A stretch of DNA of 64,000 bases from Pelagibacteraceae bacterium AG-422-I02 (GCA_003213555.1 QCMS01000001.1:62001-126000); one strand, 5' to 3'. Positions 10,055 through 19,561 are shown, numbered from the stretch's first letter. The notes: a model not told the origin generated them from the sequence alone. Translations and numbers: made by a program.

Positions 10055-11170
10055 ATGCAAAAAGATTGGTTATCTTTAGGTTTAATGAGTGGAACTTCTG
10101 GAGATGGAGTAGACGCCTCAATAATAAGGTCAAACGGAATTGATAAATATGAGTTAATAAAAGACAAGTATTTCGAGTATGACTCAGATATTTATAAAGA
10201 TATTCACAATTTAAAAGAGAAAATCCATCTAAGCATACACCTTAAAAAATTTAAAAATGAATTAGATAATTTAGAGAGAAAAATAACAATATTTCATGCT
10301 AAAGTAATTAGTGAATTGAATGTAACTGGGGATACTATAGTAGGTTTTCACGGCCAAACTATATACCATAACGCTAGAGAGAAAATTTCTAAACAATTAG
10401 GTAATGGAAAATTATTAAATCAACTAACAAAAAAAAATATAATTTTTAATTTTAGAAATAATGATATTTTAAATGAAGGTCAAGGAGCGCCTCTTGCTCC
10501 TGTTTTTCATCATTTATTGGCTATACAAAATAAAATTAAACTACCGGTATGTTTTCTTAACATTGGAGGAATATCTAATATCACGATTATTAAAAATAAA
10601 ACTGATTTAAATGAATTGGAAAGTAAAGATATTGGACCAGGAAATTGCCTTATTGACTCCTGGGTAAGAAAAAACTCAAATAAAAAATTTGATGCTGATG
10701 GAAAATTTGCCTCAATAGGCACAAGAAATGAAATAATTTATGAACAAGCTCAAGAATTATATATGTATCAAAAGAATAAAAAATTAACATATGATACTAA
10801 TGATTTTGATATATCTTTCATAAGAGGTTTGTCCTTAGAAGATGGAGTAACGACCCTTACAGATTTTACTGCAAGTATTTTAGGAGAAGAACTATCATTA
10901 TCCTTGAATAGTTATAAAGATAAAATTAATGATATTTTGATTTGTGGTGGTGGAAGAAAAAATAAAGTTTTGTTAAAAAAAATTAAAAATAATTTATCGC
11001 AAAATTTAAATATGAAATTAATTGATGATTATAAAATTAATGGAGATTTTATTGAGTCGCAGGCTTTTGCATTTTTGGCAATAAGATCTGTTAAGAAACT
11101 CCCAATATCTTTTCCAAAGACTACAGGATGTAAGTCACCTAGTACAGGTGGAGAATTGATAAAGAATTAA
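10055..11170 (+). CDS. anmK: Anhydro-N-acetylmuramic acid kinase
   Basis: A 371-residue sugar kinase of the ASKHA fold that converts 1,6-anhydro-MurNAc from peptidoglycan turnover to MurNAc-6-phosphate. The diagnostic N-terminal signature GLMSGTSGDGVDAS is at about residues 9-22, FHGQTIYH follows at about 99, and the C-terminal phosphate loop is ICGGGRKN. It lies divergently beside tyrS, a common alphaproteobacterial arrangement. Its stop codon shares the palindrome TTAA (11167-11170) with the convergent hydrolase gene. No MurQ etherase is visible nearby. Confidence 0.94.
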   Translation: MQKDWLSLGLMSGTSGDGVDASIIRSNGIDKYELIKDKYFEYDSDIYKDIHNLKEKIHLSIHLKKFKNELDNLERKITIFHAKVISELNVTGDTIVGFHGQTIYHNAREKISKQLGNGKLLNQLTKKNIIFNFRNNDILNEGQGAPLAPVFHHLLAIQNKIKLPVCFLNIGGISNITIIKNKTDLNELESKDIGPGNCLIDSWVRKNSNKKFDADGKFASIGTRNEIIYEQAQELYMYQKNKKLTYDTNDFDISFIRGLSLEDGVTTLTDFTASILGEELSLSLNSYKDKINDILICGGGRKNKVLLKKIKNNLSQNLNMKLIDDYKINGDFIESQAFAFLAIRSVKKLPISFPKTTGCKSPSTGGELIKN

Positions 11171-11823
11171 ATTAAAGCAGTTTTGTCTTTTAAATATTTT
11201 TCAATCTCTTCTGTAAGTTCCTTCTCTTTATTTTTGAAAAAATGGTTGGAATTTTTTATTTTAGAAAAAATAACTTCTACGCCTTTTTGATTTTTAATTC
11301 TATTATCAAGGTCGTCAATACTTTCTTTAGTCACCAACTCATCATTTTCACTATAAACAACTTGCCCAGATGTAGGGCATGGAGCAAGAAAAGAAAAATC
11401 ATAAACATTTGGCTGTGGAGATACAGCTATAAAATTGTTTACTTCGGGTCTTCTCATAATTAATTGCATGCAAATTAATGAACCAAATGAAAAACCTGAA
11501 ACCCAACATTGGCTGTAGTCTAGATTTTGTCTTTCAATCCAATCAAGCGCAGCTGCAGCATCAGATAATTCTCCCTGTCCATTGTCAAAAACACCATCAC
11601 TTTTTCCAACACCTCTAAAATTTACTTTTATTACGGAAAAACCATTTTCTAAAAAAATATTATACATAAGTTGTACAATTCTATTATTCATAGTTCCTCC
11701 ATACTGTGGATGAGGATGTAATACGATTGCTACCGGAGATCCAAATTTAGGATTTTTATAGTATTTAGCCTCAAGTCTACCTGCAGGTCCTGGTATAAAA
11801 ATTTCTAAACTTTTAGTTTTCAT
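11167..11823 (-). CDS. Alpha/beta hydrolase, small serine hydrolase
   Basis: A 218-residue alpha/beta hydrolase without a signal peptide. The oxyanion region is HPHPQYGGTMNN, the nucleophile elbow is GFSFGS (GxSxG), the acid lies near SENDELV and the histidine in NSNHFF. This subfamily is widespread in alphaproteobacteria and often annotated as a dienelactone-hydrolase-like or CocE/NonD-like protein; the substrate is unknown and cannot be inferred from context. It is transcribed away from the iron-sulfur operon, sharing the 132-bp region 11824-11955. Confidence 0.85.
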   Translation of the reverse strand: MKTKSLEIFIPGPAGRLEAKYYKNPKFGSPVAIVLHPHPQYGGTMNNRIVQLMYNIFLENGFSVIKVNFRGVGKSDGVFDNGQGELSDAAAALDWIERQNLDYSQCWVSGFSFGSLICMQLIMRRPEVNNFIAVSPQPNVYDFSFLAPCPTSGQVVYSENDELVTKESIDDLDNRIKNQKGVEVIFSKIKNSNHFFKNKEKELTEEIEKYLKDKTALI

Positions 11824-11898
11824 ACTTGATAATGATTATTATTTTTAAAAAAAAGTAATGTTTTATAACATGTTTTTGTGCGGCAAATTTTTTTTTTT

Positions 11899-11923
11899 AA
11901 TCCAGACTAATATAGTAGGAATT
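11899..11923 (+). promoter_or_regulatory. Type-1 IscR-like operator upstream of the suf operon
   Basis: The 12-bp core GACTAATATAGT (11905-11916) matches all 12 positions of the central GACTRWWWYAGT of the E. coli [2Fe-2S]-IscR type 1 site, with further agreement in parts of the flanks. It ends 32 bp before the start codon of the Rrf2-family gene. TATAGT inside it could serve as a -10 element, so binding would block transcription. The assignment rests on motif matching by eye only. Confidence 0.6.
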
Positions 11924-11955
11924 AAACTAAAAATATTGTAATAAAGCGTTATTTT

Positions 11956-12381
11956 ATGAAATTAACTACAAAAGGCAGATATGCAGTTATGGCTATGGCA
12001 GATTTAGCTTTATTTAAGGATAATGGCCCTACAAATTTAACGGATATCTCTTTAAGGCAAAATATTTCTTTGGCTTATTTAGAACAAATATTTATTAAGC
12101 TTAAAAAAAATAATCTAGTAAAAAGTATTAGAGGAGCTAAAGGTGGATACATGCTAGATCTTCCACCTGAAGAAATAAAAATTTCAAGGATAATTGCTGC
12201 AGTGGATGAAAAAGTCAAAACCCTTAACTGCAAAAAAGAGTCTAAAAAAGGTTGTAATAATAAGTCTACTAAATGTATTACCCACAATTTATGGGATCAA
12301 CTTGACCAACACATAAATAATTTTTTTGAAAAAGTTAGACTTCAAGATTTAGTTAAAAAAAATCAAACCTTAAACAGATGA
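11956..12381 (+). CDS. iscR: Rrf2-family iron-sulfur cluster regulator (IscR-like)
   Basis: A 141-residue winged-helix repressor starting [18 protein letters not shown], with the recognition helix near [13 protein letters not shown]. Three cysteines (92, 100, 107) and His110 provide a cluster-binding set like the Cys/Cys/Cys/His ligands of IscR, though with somewhat wider spacing between cysteines. By analogy it senses [2Fe-2S] status and represses the suf genes that follow. Its stop overlaps the sufB ATG by 4 bp, and an IscR-type box lies directly upstream, consistent with autoregulation. RirA is another Rrf2 family in alphaproteobacteria; the ligand pattern does not decide firmly between them. 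Confidence 0.85.
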   Translation: MKLTTKGRYAVMAMADLALFKDNGPTNLTDISLRQNISLAYLEQIFIKLKKNNLVKSIRGAKGGYMLDLPPEEIKISRIIAAVDEKVKTLNCKKESKKGCNNKSTKCITHNLWDQLDQHINNFFEKVRLQDLVKKNQTLNR

Positions 12382-13814
12382 AAACAGAAGATTTAAAAAA
12401 TATTAAAGATTATAAATATGGCTTTACTACTGACGTAGAAAACATTCGGTCGCCAAAAGGATTATCTGAGGAAACAATTAGGTTTATTTCTAATATTAAA
12501 AAAGAACCTAGTTGGATGTTGGATTGGAGATTAAAAGCATTTAATAGGCTAAAAGTTTTAAAAGAACCAGATTGGCAAAAGCCAAAGTATCCAAAAATTA
12601 ATTATCAAGATCTTTATTATTATTCTGCACCTAAAAGTGCATCTACAAAACCTAAAAATTTAGATGAAATAGATCCAAAAATTTTAGAAACTTACAAAAA
12701 ACTTGGAATACCTTTAGACGAGCAAAAACGATTAAATGGGATTGCAGTAGATGCTGTATTTGACTCAGTTTCAGTTGCTACAACTTTTAAAGATGAACTA
12801 ACAAAAAAAGGAATAATTTTTTGTTCAATATCAGAGGCTATTCAAAAACATTCTGATTTAGTAAAGAAGTATCTCGGATCTGTAATTCCATTAAGCGATC
12901 ATTATTTTGCCACTTTGAATTCAGCTGTATTTACAGATGGTTCATTTGTATATATTCCGCCGAATACAAGGTGCCCAATGGAACTTTCAACATATTTTAG
13001 AATTAATGCATCAGAAACTGGTCAGTTTGAGAGAACATTAATAATTGCAGACAAAGGAAGTTATGTTAGTTATTTAGAAGGTTGCACAGCTCCTATGAGA
13101 GATGAAAACCAACTTCATGCAGCCAATGTTGAACTAGTGGCTTTAGATGATGCAGAAATAAAATATTCAACAGTGCAAAATTGGTATCCTGGAGATGAAA
13201 ATGGTGTGGGTGGAATTTATAATTTTGTAACAAAGAGAGGAGCTTGTAGAGGGAAAAATTCAAAAATTTCTTGGACACAAGTCGAAACAGGCTCAGCGAT
13301 AACTTGGAAATATCCCAGTTGTATTTTACAAGGAGATAATTCTGTCGGAGAATTTTACTCAATTGCAATTACCAATAATCACCAAAAAGCAGATACTGGA
13401 ACGAAGATGATCCACATAGGAAAAAATACAAAAAGTAAAATAATATCTAAAGGTATTTCTGCTGGTAAAGCGGATAATATGTATAGAGGCCTTGTAGAAG
13501 TAAAAAATAAAGCTAGTAATTCTAGAAATTACACTCAATGTGATTCTTTATTGATGGGTAATAAATGTGGAGCACACACTATTCCATATATTAAAAATAA
13601 TAATTCTACTTCAACAATAGAGCACGAAGCAACAACTACGAAAATAAATGAAGAACAGCTCTATTACTGCAATCAAAGAGGATTAGATCAAGAAGAAGCG
13701 GTAAGTTTAATTGTAAATGGTTTTTGTAAAGAAGTTTTACAGCAACTACCTATGGAATTCGCGGTTGAAGCACAAAAACTGGTGGCAATAAGCTTAGAGG
13801 GAAGTGTGGGATAA
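12378..13814 (+). CDS. sufB: Fe-S cluster scaffold subunit SufB
   Basis: This 478-residue protein is the scaffold subunit of SufBC2D, where [4Fe-4S] clusters are assembled. It carries the conserved beta-helix core with [10 protein letters not shown], the segment SYLEGCTAP, and the C-terminal region with [16 protein letters not shown] typical of the SufB/SufD family. It overlaps iscR by 4 bp and sufC by 1 bp (TAATG), showing tight operon coupling. Length matches proteobacterial SufB. Confidence 0.97.
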   Translation: MKTEDLKNIKDYKYGFTTDVENIRSPKGLSEETIRFISNIKKEPSWMLDWRLKAFNRLKVLKEPDWQKPKYPKINYQDLYYYSAPKSASTKPKNLDEIDPKILETYKKLGIPLDEQKRLNGIAVDAVFDSVSVATTFKDELTKKGIIFCSISEAIQKHSDLVKKYLGSVIPLSDHYFATLNSAVFTDGSFVYIPPNTRCPMELSTYFRINASETGQFERTLIIADKGSYVSYLEGCTAPMRDENQLHAANVELVALDDAEIKYSTVQNWYPGDENGVGGIYNFVTKRGACRGKNSKISWTQVETGSAITWKYPSCILQGDNSVGEFYSIAITNNHQKADTGTKMIHIGKNTKSKIISKGISAGKADNMYRGLVEVKNKASNSRNYTQCDSLLMGNKCGAHTIPYIKNNNSTSTIEHEATTTKINEEQLYYCNQRGLDQEEAVSLIVNGFCKEVLQQLPMEFAVEAQKLVAISLEGSVG

Positions 13815-14548
13815 TGCTAAATATTAAAAACTTAGAAGCGAAAGTTGATAACAAGCATATTTTAAATGGCCTAAATCTTGATATTAAACCTGGCGAAGTT
13901 CACGCGATAATGGGACCAAATGGTTCCGGAAAAAGTACATTAGCAAATATATTATCAGGTAAAAATGGTTATGAGATAAAAGGAGAAATTAAATATGACG
14001 GTCAAAATCTTAGTGAACTATCAACTGAAGAAAGAGCTCAAAAAGGAATATTCTTAGCATTTCAATATCCATTAGAAATACCAGGTGTAAATACTAATGT
14101 TTTTTTAAGGACATCCCTCAATTCAGTAAGAAAAGCAAGAGGTGAAAAAGAATTAGACACATTAAATTTTTTGAAACTAGTTAAAGAAAAATCATCCGAA
14201 CTTGGAATTAACGAGAAATTTTTATCACGTCAATTAAACGTTGGGTTTTCAGGAGGTGAAAAGAAAAAAAATGAAATTTTGCAAATGAAAATACTACAGC
14301 CCAAGCTTGCGATTTTAGATGAGACTGACTCAGGATTAGATATAGATGCGTTAAGAATTGTTGCTGACGGCGTTAACTCTTATAAAAATAAAGATAACGC
14401 TTTCTTAATTATAACTCATTATCAGAGACTTTTAGATTATATAAAGCCAAACTTCATACATGTTTTATCAAAAGGAAAAATTGTTAAGACTGGAAATGCG
14501 GAGCTTGGAGTTGAATTAGAGAAAACTGGTTACGCAAATTTTATTTAA
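13814..14548 (+). CDS. sufC: Fe-S assembly ATPase SufC
   Basis: A 244-residue ABC-type cytoplasmic ATPase that drives conformational change in the SufB-SufD scaffold. Walker A is GPNGSGKST (about 35-43), the signature is FSGGEKKKNE, and Walker B is LAILDETDSGLD, where the ETDSGLD wording is characteristic of SufC rather than transporter ATPases. It sits between sufB (1-bp overlap) and sufD (directly abutting). Confidence 0.98.
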   Translation: MLNIKNLEAKVDNKHILNGLNLDIKPGEVHAIMGPNGSGKSTLANILSGKNGYEIKGEIKYDGQNLSELSTEERAQKGIFLAFQYPLEIPGVNTNVFLRTSLNSVRKARGEKELDTLNFLKLVKEKSSELGINEKFLSRQLNVGFSGGEKKKNEILQMKILQPKLAILDETDSGLDIDALRIVADGVNSYKNKDNAFLIITHYQRLLDYIKPNFIHVLSKGKIVKTGNAELGVELEKTGYANFI

Positions 14549-15793
14549 ATGAAAAATTTCTATGATTTCAAAGTTGACAACATTGAGGGTCTCTCTGCAC
14601 AGGAAAAAGAATTTAGAAATAAAGAATTAGATCTATTTAACAAAAATGGTTTTCCAAATAAAAGAGAAGAGGCGTGGAAATTTACTGATCTAAATACAAT
14701 ACTAAGTAAAAATTTTGCTAATATTACTAATGATTATATCTCATTAAAAGAAAAAAAATTTGAATTAATTAAGGAGTTTGATCATAATTATTTAATTGTA
14801 TTAGACGGAATACTTGTTTCAAATGAATTTAAGTTTGAAGACAAAAACAAGGTTTTGATTAAAGAGTACGACTATAAAAAACAAATATCTGTTAGTAATC
14901 AAAATTCCTTAAATCTGCTTAATAATGCACTAGCTACAGGCGGCTATAATCTTGAAATATCTAGAGATTATAAATTTAAAAAGCCTTTAGTAGTTTACAA
15001 TTATTTTTCTGAAAGCATTAAGGAAAAAATTATAAGTTATAAAAACTCATTAATTCTTAATGAAAATTCAGAATTAACAATTCTCAACTATACAGATACT
15101 AAAACTAAAAATAATTTTTTTGTAAATTCTTTTGACTACTTAAAGCTTAAAAAAGATTCTAACCTAAAAAATATTTTTATAAATAAAGATAGATGTAATT
15201 GTTATTTTCATAACTATTTAAAAAGTGATTTAGAGCAGAATACTAATTTAGATACTTATATTCTTTCTACCGGACTTAAATTTAACAAAATGGATATAGA
15301 AATTAATTTGAATGAAGAACGTGCTAAAAGTTCAATTTTTTCAGCACTTAGTCTTGGCAGTGAAGAACATCAAGAAATTAAAAGCAGTATAAATCATAAT
15401 TTTAAAAACTGTCAAAGCTATCAAAAAATTAAGAATGTTTTAAATGATCAAAGCAGAGGAGTTTACCAAGGAAAAATTTTTGTTAAGCAAGAAGCTCAAA
15501 AAACTGACGCATACCAATTAAGTAAAGCTTTATTATTAAATGACAATTCAGAATTTGATGCTAAACCAGAATTAGAAATTTATGCAGATGATGTAAAATG
15601 CTCCCATGGTTCTACGTCAGGAAGCATAGATTTAAATTTAATTCATTACCTAAAATCGAGAGGAATTCCCGAAAAGGAAGCCTATCAAATGTTGATTAAT
15701 GGTTTTTTATCTGAGATTTTAGAGAAATTACCTGAAGATAATTTAAAAAAATTTCTAGTAGAAAAGATAGGAAGACAAATCAATGGATATTAA
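14549..15793 (+). CDS. sufD: Fe-S assembly protein SufD
   Basis: A 414-residue SufB paralogue that completes the SufBC2D complex and is needed for iron acquisition. The N-terminal part contains REEAWKFTDLN, typical of SufD. The C-terminal beta-helix ends with KCSHGSTSGSID and REEIP-like GIPEKEAYQMLINGF, the family signature. The middle region is lysine/asparagine-rich and poorly conserved by eye, as expected for SufD. It overlaps sufS by 11 bp. Confidence 0.95.
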   Translation: MKNFYDFKVDNIEGLSAQEKEFRNKELDLFNKNGFPNKREEAWKFTDLNTILSKNFANITNDYISLKEKKFELIKEFDHNYLIVLDGILVSNEFKFEDKNKVLIKEYDYKKQISVSNQNSLNLLNNALATGGYNLEISRDYKFKKPLVVYNYFSESIKEKIISYKNSLILNENSELTILNYTDTKTKNNFFVNSFDYLKLKKDSNLKNIFINKDRCNCYFHNYLKSDLEQNTNLDTYILSTGLKFNKMDIEINLNEERAKSSIFSALSLGSEEHQEIKSSINHNFKNCQSYQKIKNVLNDQSRGVYQGKIFVKQEAQKTDAYQLSKALLLNDNSEFDAKPELEIYADDVKCSHGSTSGSIDLNLIHYLKSRGIPEKEAYQMLINGFLSEILEKLPEDNLKKFLVEKIGRQINGY

Positions 15794-17000
15794 AAATATA
15801 AAAAAAGAATTTCCGATCTTTAAACAAAAAATTAATGGCAAGCCATTAGTTTATTTAGATAGCGCTAATTCTTCACAAAAACCAAAAGTTGTAATAGATA
15901 AAATTTCAAGCTTTTATGAAACAGAGTATTCTAACGTTGGAAGAAGTGTTCATACTCTTGCTGTAAAAGCGACTAATAGATTTGAGGCTACAAGAGATAA
16001 AATCCAAAAATATTTAAATGCCAAACACAGAGAAGAAATAATATTTACTAAAGGCGCAACAGAAGCAATAAACCTAGTAGCATCGTCCTTTGGAAAAAAA
16101 TATATTAAAAAAGGAGACGAAGTAATAATTACAGAGCTAGAACATCATTCTAATTATGTGCCTTGGAACTATTTAAGAACTGATAAAGGCGCAGTTATAA
16201 AATTTGCTCAAGTTAATGAAAATGGTGATGTTGAAATAGAGGAAATTAAAAAACTTATAACAAATAAAACTAAAATTATTGCAATCACACACATATCAAA
16301 TGTTACTGGAGCAATTTTGCCAATTACAAAAATTGTAGATCTTGCAAAAGAAAAAAATATTCCAGTTTTAATTGATGGAACACAAGGTGCACCTCATTCT
16401 GAAATTGATATGCAGAAAATAGGATGTGATTTTTATGCAATATCTTGTCATAAAATGTATGGTCCAAATGGTCTAGGTGTATTGTATATGAAAAAAAAAT
16501 GGGTTGATGACTTACCTCCATATCAAGGAGGAGGAGGGATGATTAATGAGGTAAAAAAAGACAATATCACTTTTGCTGATGCATATACAAAATTTGAAGC
16601 TGGAACAATGCAAACTGCAGAAGTAGTTGCATTTGCAGAAGCATTAAATTTTATTGAAGACATTGGTATCAAAAAAATAGCGTCTCATGAAAACGAAATT
16701 TTGCAATATGGATTAGAAGCATTAAGAAAAAATAATTCTGTAAATATTATTGGAGATCCACAAGAAAGAGGATCGGTTTTGTGCTTTACTTTAAATGGTA
16801 TTCACCCTCATGACATTGCAACTATTTTAGATGATGATGGTGTAGCAATAAGAGCAGGACATCATTGTTGTCAAATATTACATGATAAACTTGGTATATC
16901 AGCAACTGCCAGGGCTTCTATTGGAGTCTATAACGATAAAGAAGATATAGACAAATTATCAGCCGCAATTAAAAATTGTCAGAAGGTATTTCAAAATTAA
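15783..17000 (+). CDS. sufS: Cysteine desulfurase SufS
   Basis: This 405-residue PLP enzyme removes sulfur from cysteine for cluster assembly. The PLP lysine lies in SCHKMYGPNG, the substrate region in RSVHTLA, and the persulfide cysteine in RAGHHCC (first Cys, about 362). It belongs to the group II (SufS/CsdA) type, which needs an activator protein. The next gene encodes a SufU-type partner and no SufE is seen, suggesting a SufS-SufU pair. It starts inside the end of sufD. Confidence 0.97.
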   Translation: MDIKNIKKEFPIFKQKINGKPLVYLDSANSSQKPKVVIDKISSFYETEYSNVGRSVHTLAVKATNRFEATRDKIQKYLNAKHREEIIFTKGATEAINLVASSFGKKYIKKGDEVIITELEHHSNYVPWNYLRTDKGAVIKFAQVNENGDVEIEEIKKLITNKTKIIAITHISNVTGAILPITKIVDLAKEKNIPVLIDGTQGAPHSEIDMQKIGCDFYAISCHKMYGPNGLGVLYMKKKWVDDLPPYQGGGGMINEVKKDNITFADAYTKFEAGTMQTAEVVAFAEALNFIEDIGIKKIASHENEILQYGLEALRKNNSVNIIGDPQERGSVLCFTLNGIHPHDIATILDDDGVAIRAGHHCCQILHDKLGISATARASIGVYNDKEDIDKLSAAIKNCQKVFQN

Positions 17001-17441
17001 ATGGATTTAAAAGAACTATATCAAGAAATAATTTTGGATCATGGTAAAAATCCAAGAAACAAAGGTAAGTGCGATGGATACACTAATGATGCAAAAGCAC
17101 ATAATCCTTTATGTGGCGATAAAGTTCATATTTATTTAAAATTAAATAAAGATAAAGAAATTGAAGATTTAAGTTTTGAGGGAGAAGGGTGCGCAATTTC
17201 ATTGGCGTCAGCATCTATTTTGACTGAAACAGTAAAAGGAAAAGATATATCTTTTTTAAAGAAAATAAATGAGGATTTTCTAAACATGATTAAGAATAAA
17301 GCAAAAATTACCATAAATAGTCTTTCGGAGGATCAGATAACAACAATCTCATCCTTATCTGGAGTGCAAGAGTTTCCAATGAGGGTTAAATGCGCAACAA
17401 TGGCTTGGCATACTTGTTTGTCAGCAGTAGAGAAAAAATGA
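17001..17441 (+). CDS. sufU: SufU-type sulfur-transfer/scaffold protein
   Basis: A 146-residue member of the IscU/NifU-N fold. Metal or sulfur ligands Cys38, Asp40, Cys64 and Cys131 appear in NPLCGD, GEGCAIS and VKCATMAW, with a longer segment between the second and third cysteines than in IscU. That is the SufU pattern. In Firmicutes SufU is a zinc protein accepting sulfur from SufS; in this alphaproteobacterial context a scaffold role is also possible. It abuts sufS and overlaps sufT in ATGA. Confidence 0.88.
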   Translation: MDLKELYQEIILDHGKNPRNKGKCDGYTNDAKAHNPLCGDKVHIYLKLNKDKEIEDLSFEGEGCAISLASASILTETVKGKDISFLKKINEDFLNMIKNKAKITINSLSEDQITTISSLSGVQEFPMRVKCATMAWHTCLSAVEKK

Positions 17442-17740
17442 GTGAGTTAAAAAACAAAGTAGTTACAGAAATTAAAAAGATCTATGACCCTGAAATACCG
17501 GTAAATATTTATGAACTTGGGCTTATCTACAAAATAGAAATCAGCAATGAAAAAAAAGTAAATATTGAAATGACATTGACTTCACCAAACTGCCCCGTTG
17601 CTGAAAGTTTACCTAAAATGGTTAAAGATAGTGTGCTTAAAATTGATGAAGTTTCTGATGTTGACTTAAAATTAGTATGGAATCCTCCATGGACTAAAGA
17701 TATGATGTCAGAAGCAGCAAAATTAGAATTAAATTTATGA
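17438..17740 (+). CDS. sufT: SufT, MIP18/DUF59 family Fe-S maturation protein
   Basis: A 100-residue protein of the DUF59 family, starting at the ATG at 17438 that overlaps the sufU stop (ATGA). An in-frame upstream extension to 17390 would lie wholly inside sufU and is unlikely. The core DPEIPVNIYELGLIY and SPNCPVAESLP, with one conserved cysteine, are typical. SufT-type proteins assist delivery of clusters to target apoproteins. It overlaps the following A-type carrier gene by 4 bp. Confidence 0.9.
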   Translation: MSELKNKVVTEIKKIYDPEIPVNIYELGLIYKIEISNEKKVNIEMTLTSPNCPVAESLPKMVKDSVLKIDEVSDVDLKLVWNPPWTKDMMSEAAKLELNL

Positions 17741-18072
17741 ACCAGCAAGTGATAAAATTAAGCATAAACGCAGCTGAAAGAATTAAAGAAATTATGTCTA
17801 AGGCAGAAGATAAAGCTATTGGTGTGAGAGTTGGTGTTAAGTCAGGAGGATGTGCGGGAATGTCTTATGTCATGGAATATGCAAAAGACATTAAACCTAA
17901 TGAAGAAATTGTAGAAGATAGAGGAGTGAAAGTATTGATTGATCCTAAAGCAATAATGTATCTTCTAGGCACAGAAATGGATTATAAAAAAGAAAAATTT
18001 TCATCTCAATTCATATTCAAAAATCCTAACGAGACAGAGCGATGTGGATGTGGAGAGTCTTTTAAAATCTAA
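17737..18072 (+). CDS. sufA: A-type Fe-S carrier protein (SufA/IscA/ErpA family)
   Basis: A 111-residue HesB-type protein with the three canonical cysteines in GGCAGMSY and the C-terminal CGCGESF. Such proteins carry clusters from the SufBCD scaffold to apoproteins. As the last gene of the suf operon it is called SufA by context, although ErpA or IscA cannot be excluded from sequence alone. Its stop overlaps that of the convergent glnA (CTAA, 18069-18072). Confidence 0.92.
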   Translation: MNQQVIKLSINAAERIKEIMSKAEDKAIGVRVGVKSGGCAGMSYVMEYAKDIKPNEEIVEDRGVKVLIDPKAIMYLLGTEMDYKKEKFSSQFIFKNPNETERCGCGESFKI

Positions 18073-19475
18073 CCGCTGTAATACATTTCAAATTCTATTG
18101 GATGAGGTGTATGCTCAAATTTATAAATTTCTTGAAATTTTAATTCGATGTAAGCGTCTATTTGATCATCAGTAAATACTCCACCTTCGGTTAAAAATTT
18201 TCTATCCTTATCAAGGTTTTGCATCGCTTCTCTCAAAGAACCGCATACCGTCGGAAGTTTTTTTACTTCATCCTCGGATAAAGAATACAAATCTTGATCA
18301 AATGCTTTACCTGGATCAATTTTGTTTTTAATTCCATCTATACCTGCCATTAACATAGAAGCAAATGTTAAATAAGGATTTCCAGCTGCATCAGGAAATC
18401 TTATTTCCATTCTCGCTGCTTTAGGATTCATAATAACTGGTATTCTACAGGATGCGGATCTGTTTCTTGCAGAATAAGCTAATATTACTGGTGCCTCGAA
18501 CCCAGGTATTAAACGTTTGTAACTGTTTGTTGTTGCGTTTGCAAATGCGTTGATTGCTTTAGCATGTTTCAAAATCCCTCCAATATAGTACAAAGCCTCT
18601 TTAGATAATCCAGCATATTCTTTACCCATAAATACTGGAGTACTTCCTTTCCAAATAGATTGGTGACAATGCATTCCAGAACCGTTATCGCCTTTAACTG
18701 GCTTAGGCATAAATGTAGCTGTCTTTCCGAAAGAATGAGTTACCATTTGAACAGCGTATTTATATAGTTGAACATTATCTGCCATATTTGTTAAGGTTCC
18801 AAAGTACATTCCTAACTCATGTTGACTTGGAGCAACTTCGTGGTGGTGCTTTTCAACTTTTACACCCATGTCTTTCAGCGCTTTCAAATATTCTCCTCGC
18901 ATATCCTGAGCACTATCTACTGGAGGTACAGGAAAGTAGCCTCCTTTAATGCCTGGTCTGTGACCCATGTTACCATTCTCATATTTTTTTCCGGTATTGT
19001 AAGGACCTTCAGAACTATCAATACTGAAACTAGTTTCGTTCATATCGTTTTTAAATCTGACATCATCAAAAACGAAAAATTCTGGTTCTGGTCCAAAGTA
19101 TGATTTATCTCCTATACCTGATTTCTTTAGATATGCTTCGGCTTTTTTCGCAGTTCCTCTAGGATCTCGTCCGTAAGGGTCTTTTTTAACCGCATCTAAA
19201 ATATCGCAAAATATATTAACTGTAGTATGAGAGTTAAAGGGATCAATTATTGGTCTTTCTAAGTCTGGCTTTAAAATCATGTCCGATTCATTAATTGCTT
19301 TCCAACCTGCAATTGAAGAACCATCAAAAAAAACACCGTTGTTTAACATATCTTCATCAACTACCGTTGAATCCATCGTTAAATGTTGAAGCTTACCTTT
19401 TGGATCAGTAAATCTTAGATCCACAAACTCTGCCTGCTTGTCTTTTATAAGCTTAAGAATGTCTTTTGAGCTCAT
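18069..19475 (-). CDS. glnA: Glutamine synthetase type I
   Basis: This 468-residue GSI-beta enzyme condenses ammonia and glutamate using ATP. Signatures include FFDGSSIAGW, FGPEPEFFVFD, NGSGMHCHQSIW and NRSASCRIP. Tyr397 in DQDLY sits at the classical adenylylation position, implying GlnE-type control. The ATG at 19475 was chosen over one 39 bp upstream because AAGGAG, the best Shine-Dalgarno sequence noticed in the window, precedes it by four bases and the product then starts MSSKDILKLIKD like its relatives. No sigma-54 element was seen upstream. Confidence 0.97.
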   Translation of the reverse strand: MSSKDILKLIKDKQAEFVDLRFTDPKGKLQHLTMDSTVVDEDMLNNGVFFDGSSIAGWKAINESDMILKPDLERPIIDPFNSHTTVNIFCDILDAVKKDPYGRDPRGTAKKAEAYLKKSGIGDKSYFGPEPEFFVFDDVRFKNDMNETSFSIDSSEGPYNTGKKYENGNMGHRPGIKGGYFPVPPVDSAQDMRGEYLKALKDMGVKVEKHHHEVAPSQHELGMYFGTLTNMADNVQLYKYAVQMVTHSFGKTATFMPKPVKGDNGSGMHCHQSIWKGSTPVFMGKEYAGLSKEALYYIGGILKHAKAINAFANATTNSYKRLIPGFEAPVILAYSARNRSASCRIPVIMNPKAARMEIRFPDAAGNPYLTFASMLMAGIDGIKNKIDPGKAFDQDLYSLSEDEVKKLPTVCGSLREAMQNLDKDRKFLTEGGVFTDDQIDAYIELKFQEIYKFEHTPHPIEFEMYYSG

Positions 19476-19497
19476 TTTGCTCCTTAAATTATTATTA

Positions 19498-19561
19498 ATA
19501 GCTGACTGGAACATATATAAGGATGTTTTTTAGAGTATAATTAAATATATATATCAGCTAT
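19498..19561. repeat. Widely spaced 8-bp inverted repeat in the glnA upstream region
   Basis: ATAGCTGA at 19498-19505 and its exact complement TCAGCTAT at 19554-19561 are separated by 48 bp. A possible -10 for glnA (TATACT on the minus strand, 19533-19538) lies between them. This could be a pair of operator half-sites or chance in AT-rich DNA. Confidence 0.35.

Noticed and set aside
19476..19514. Longer glnA start at 19514
   Set aside because: The ATG at 19475 has AAGGAG at ideal spacing and puts the adenylylated tyrosine at position 397 as in the reference enzyme.
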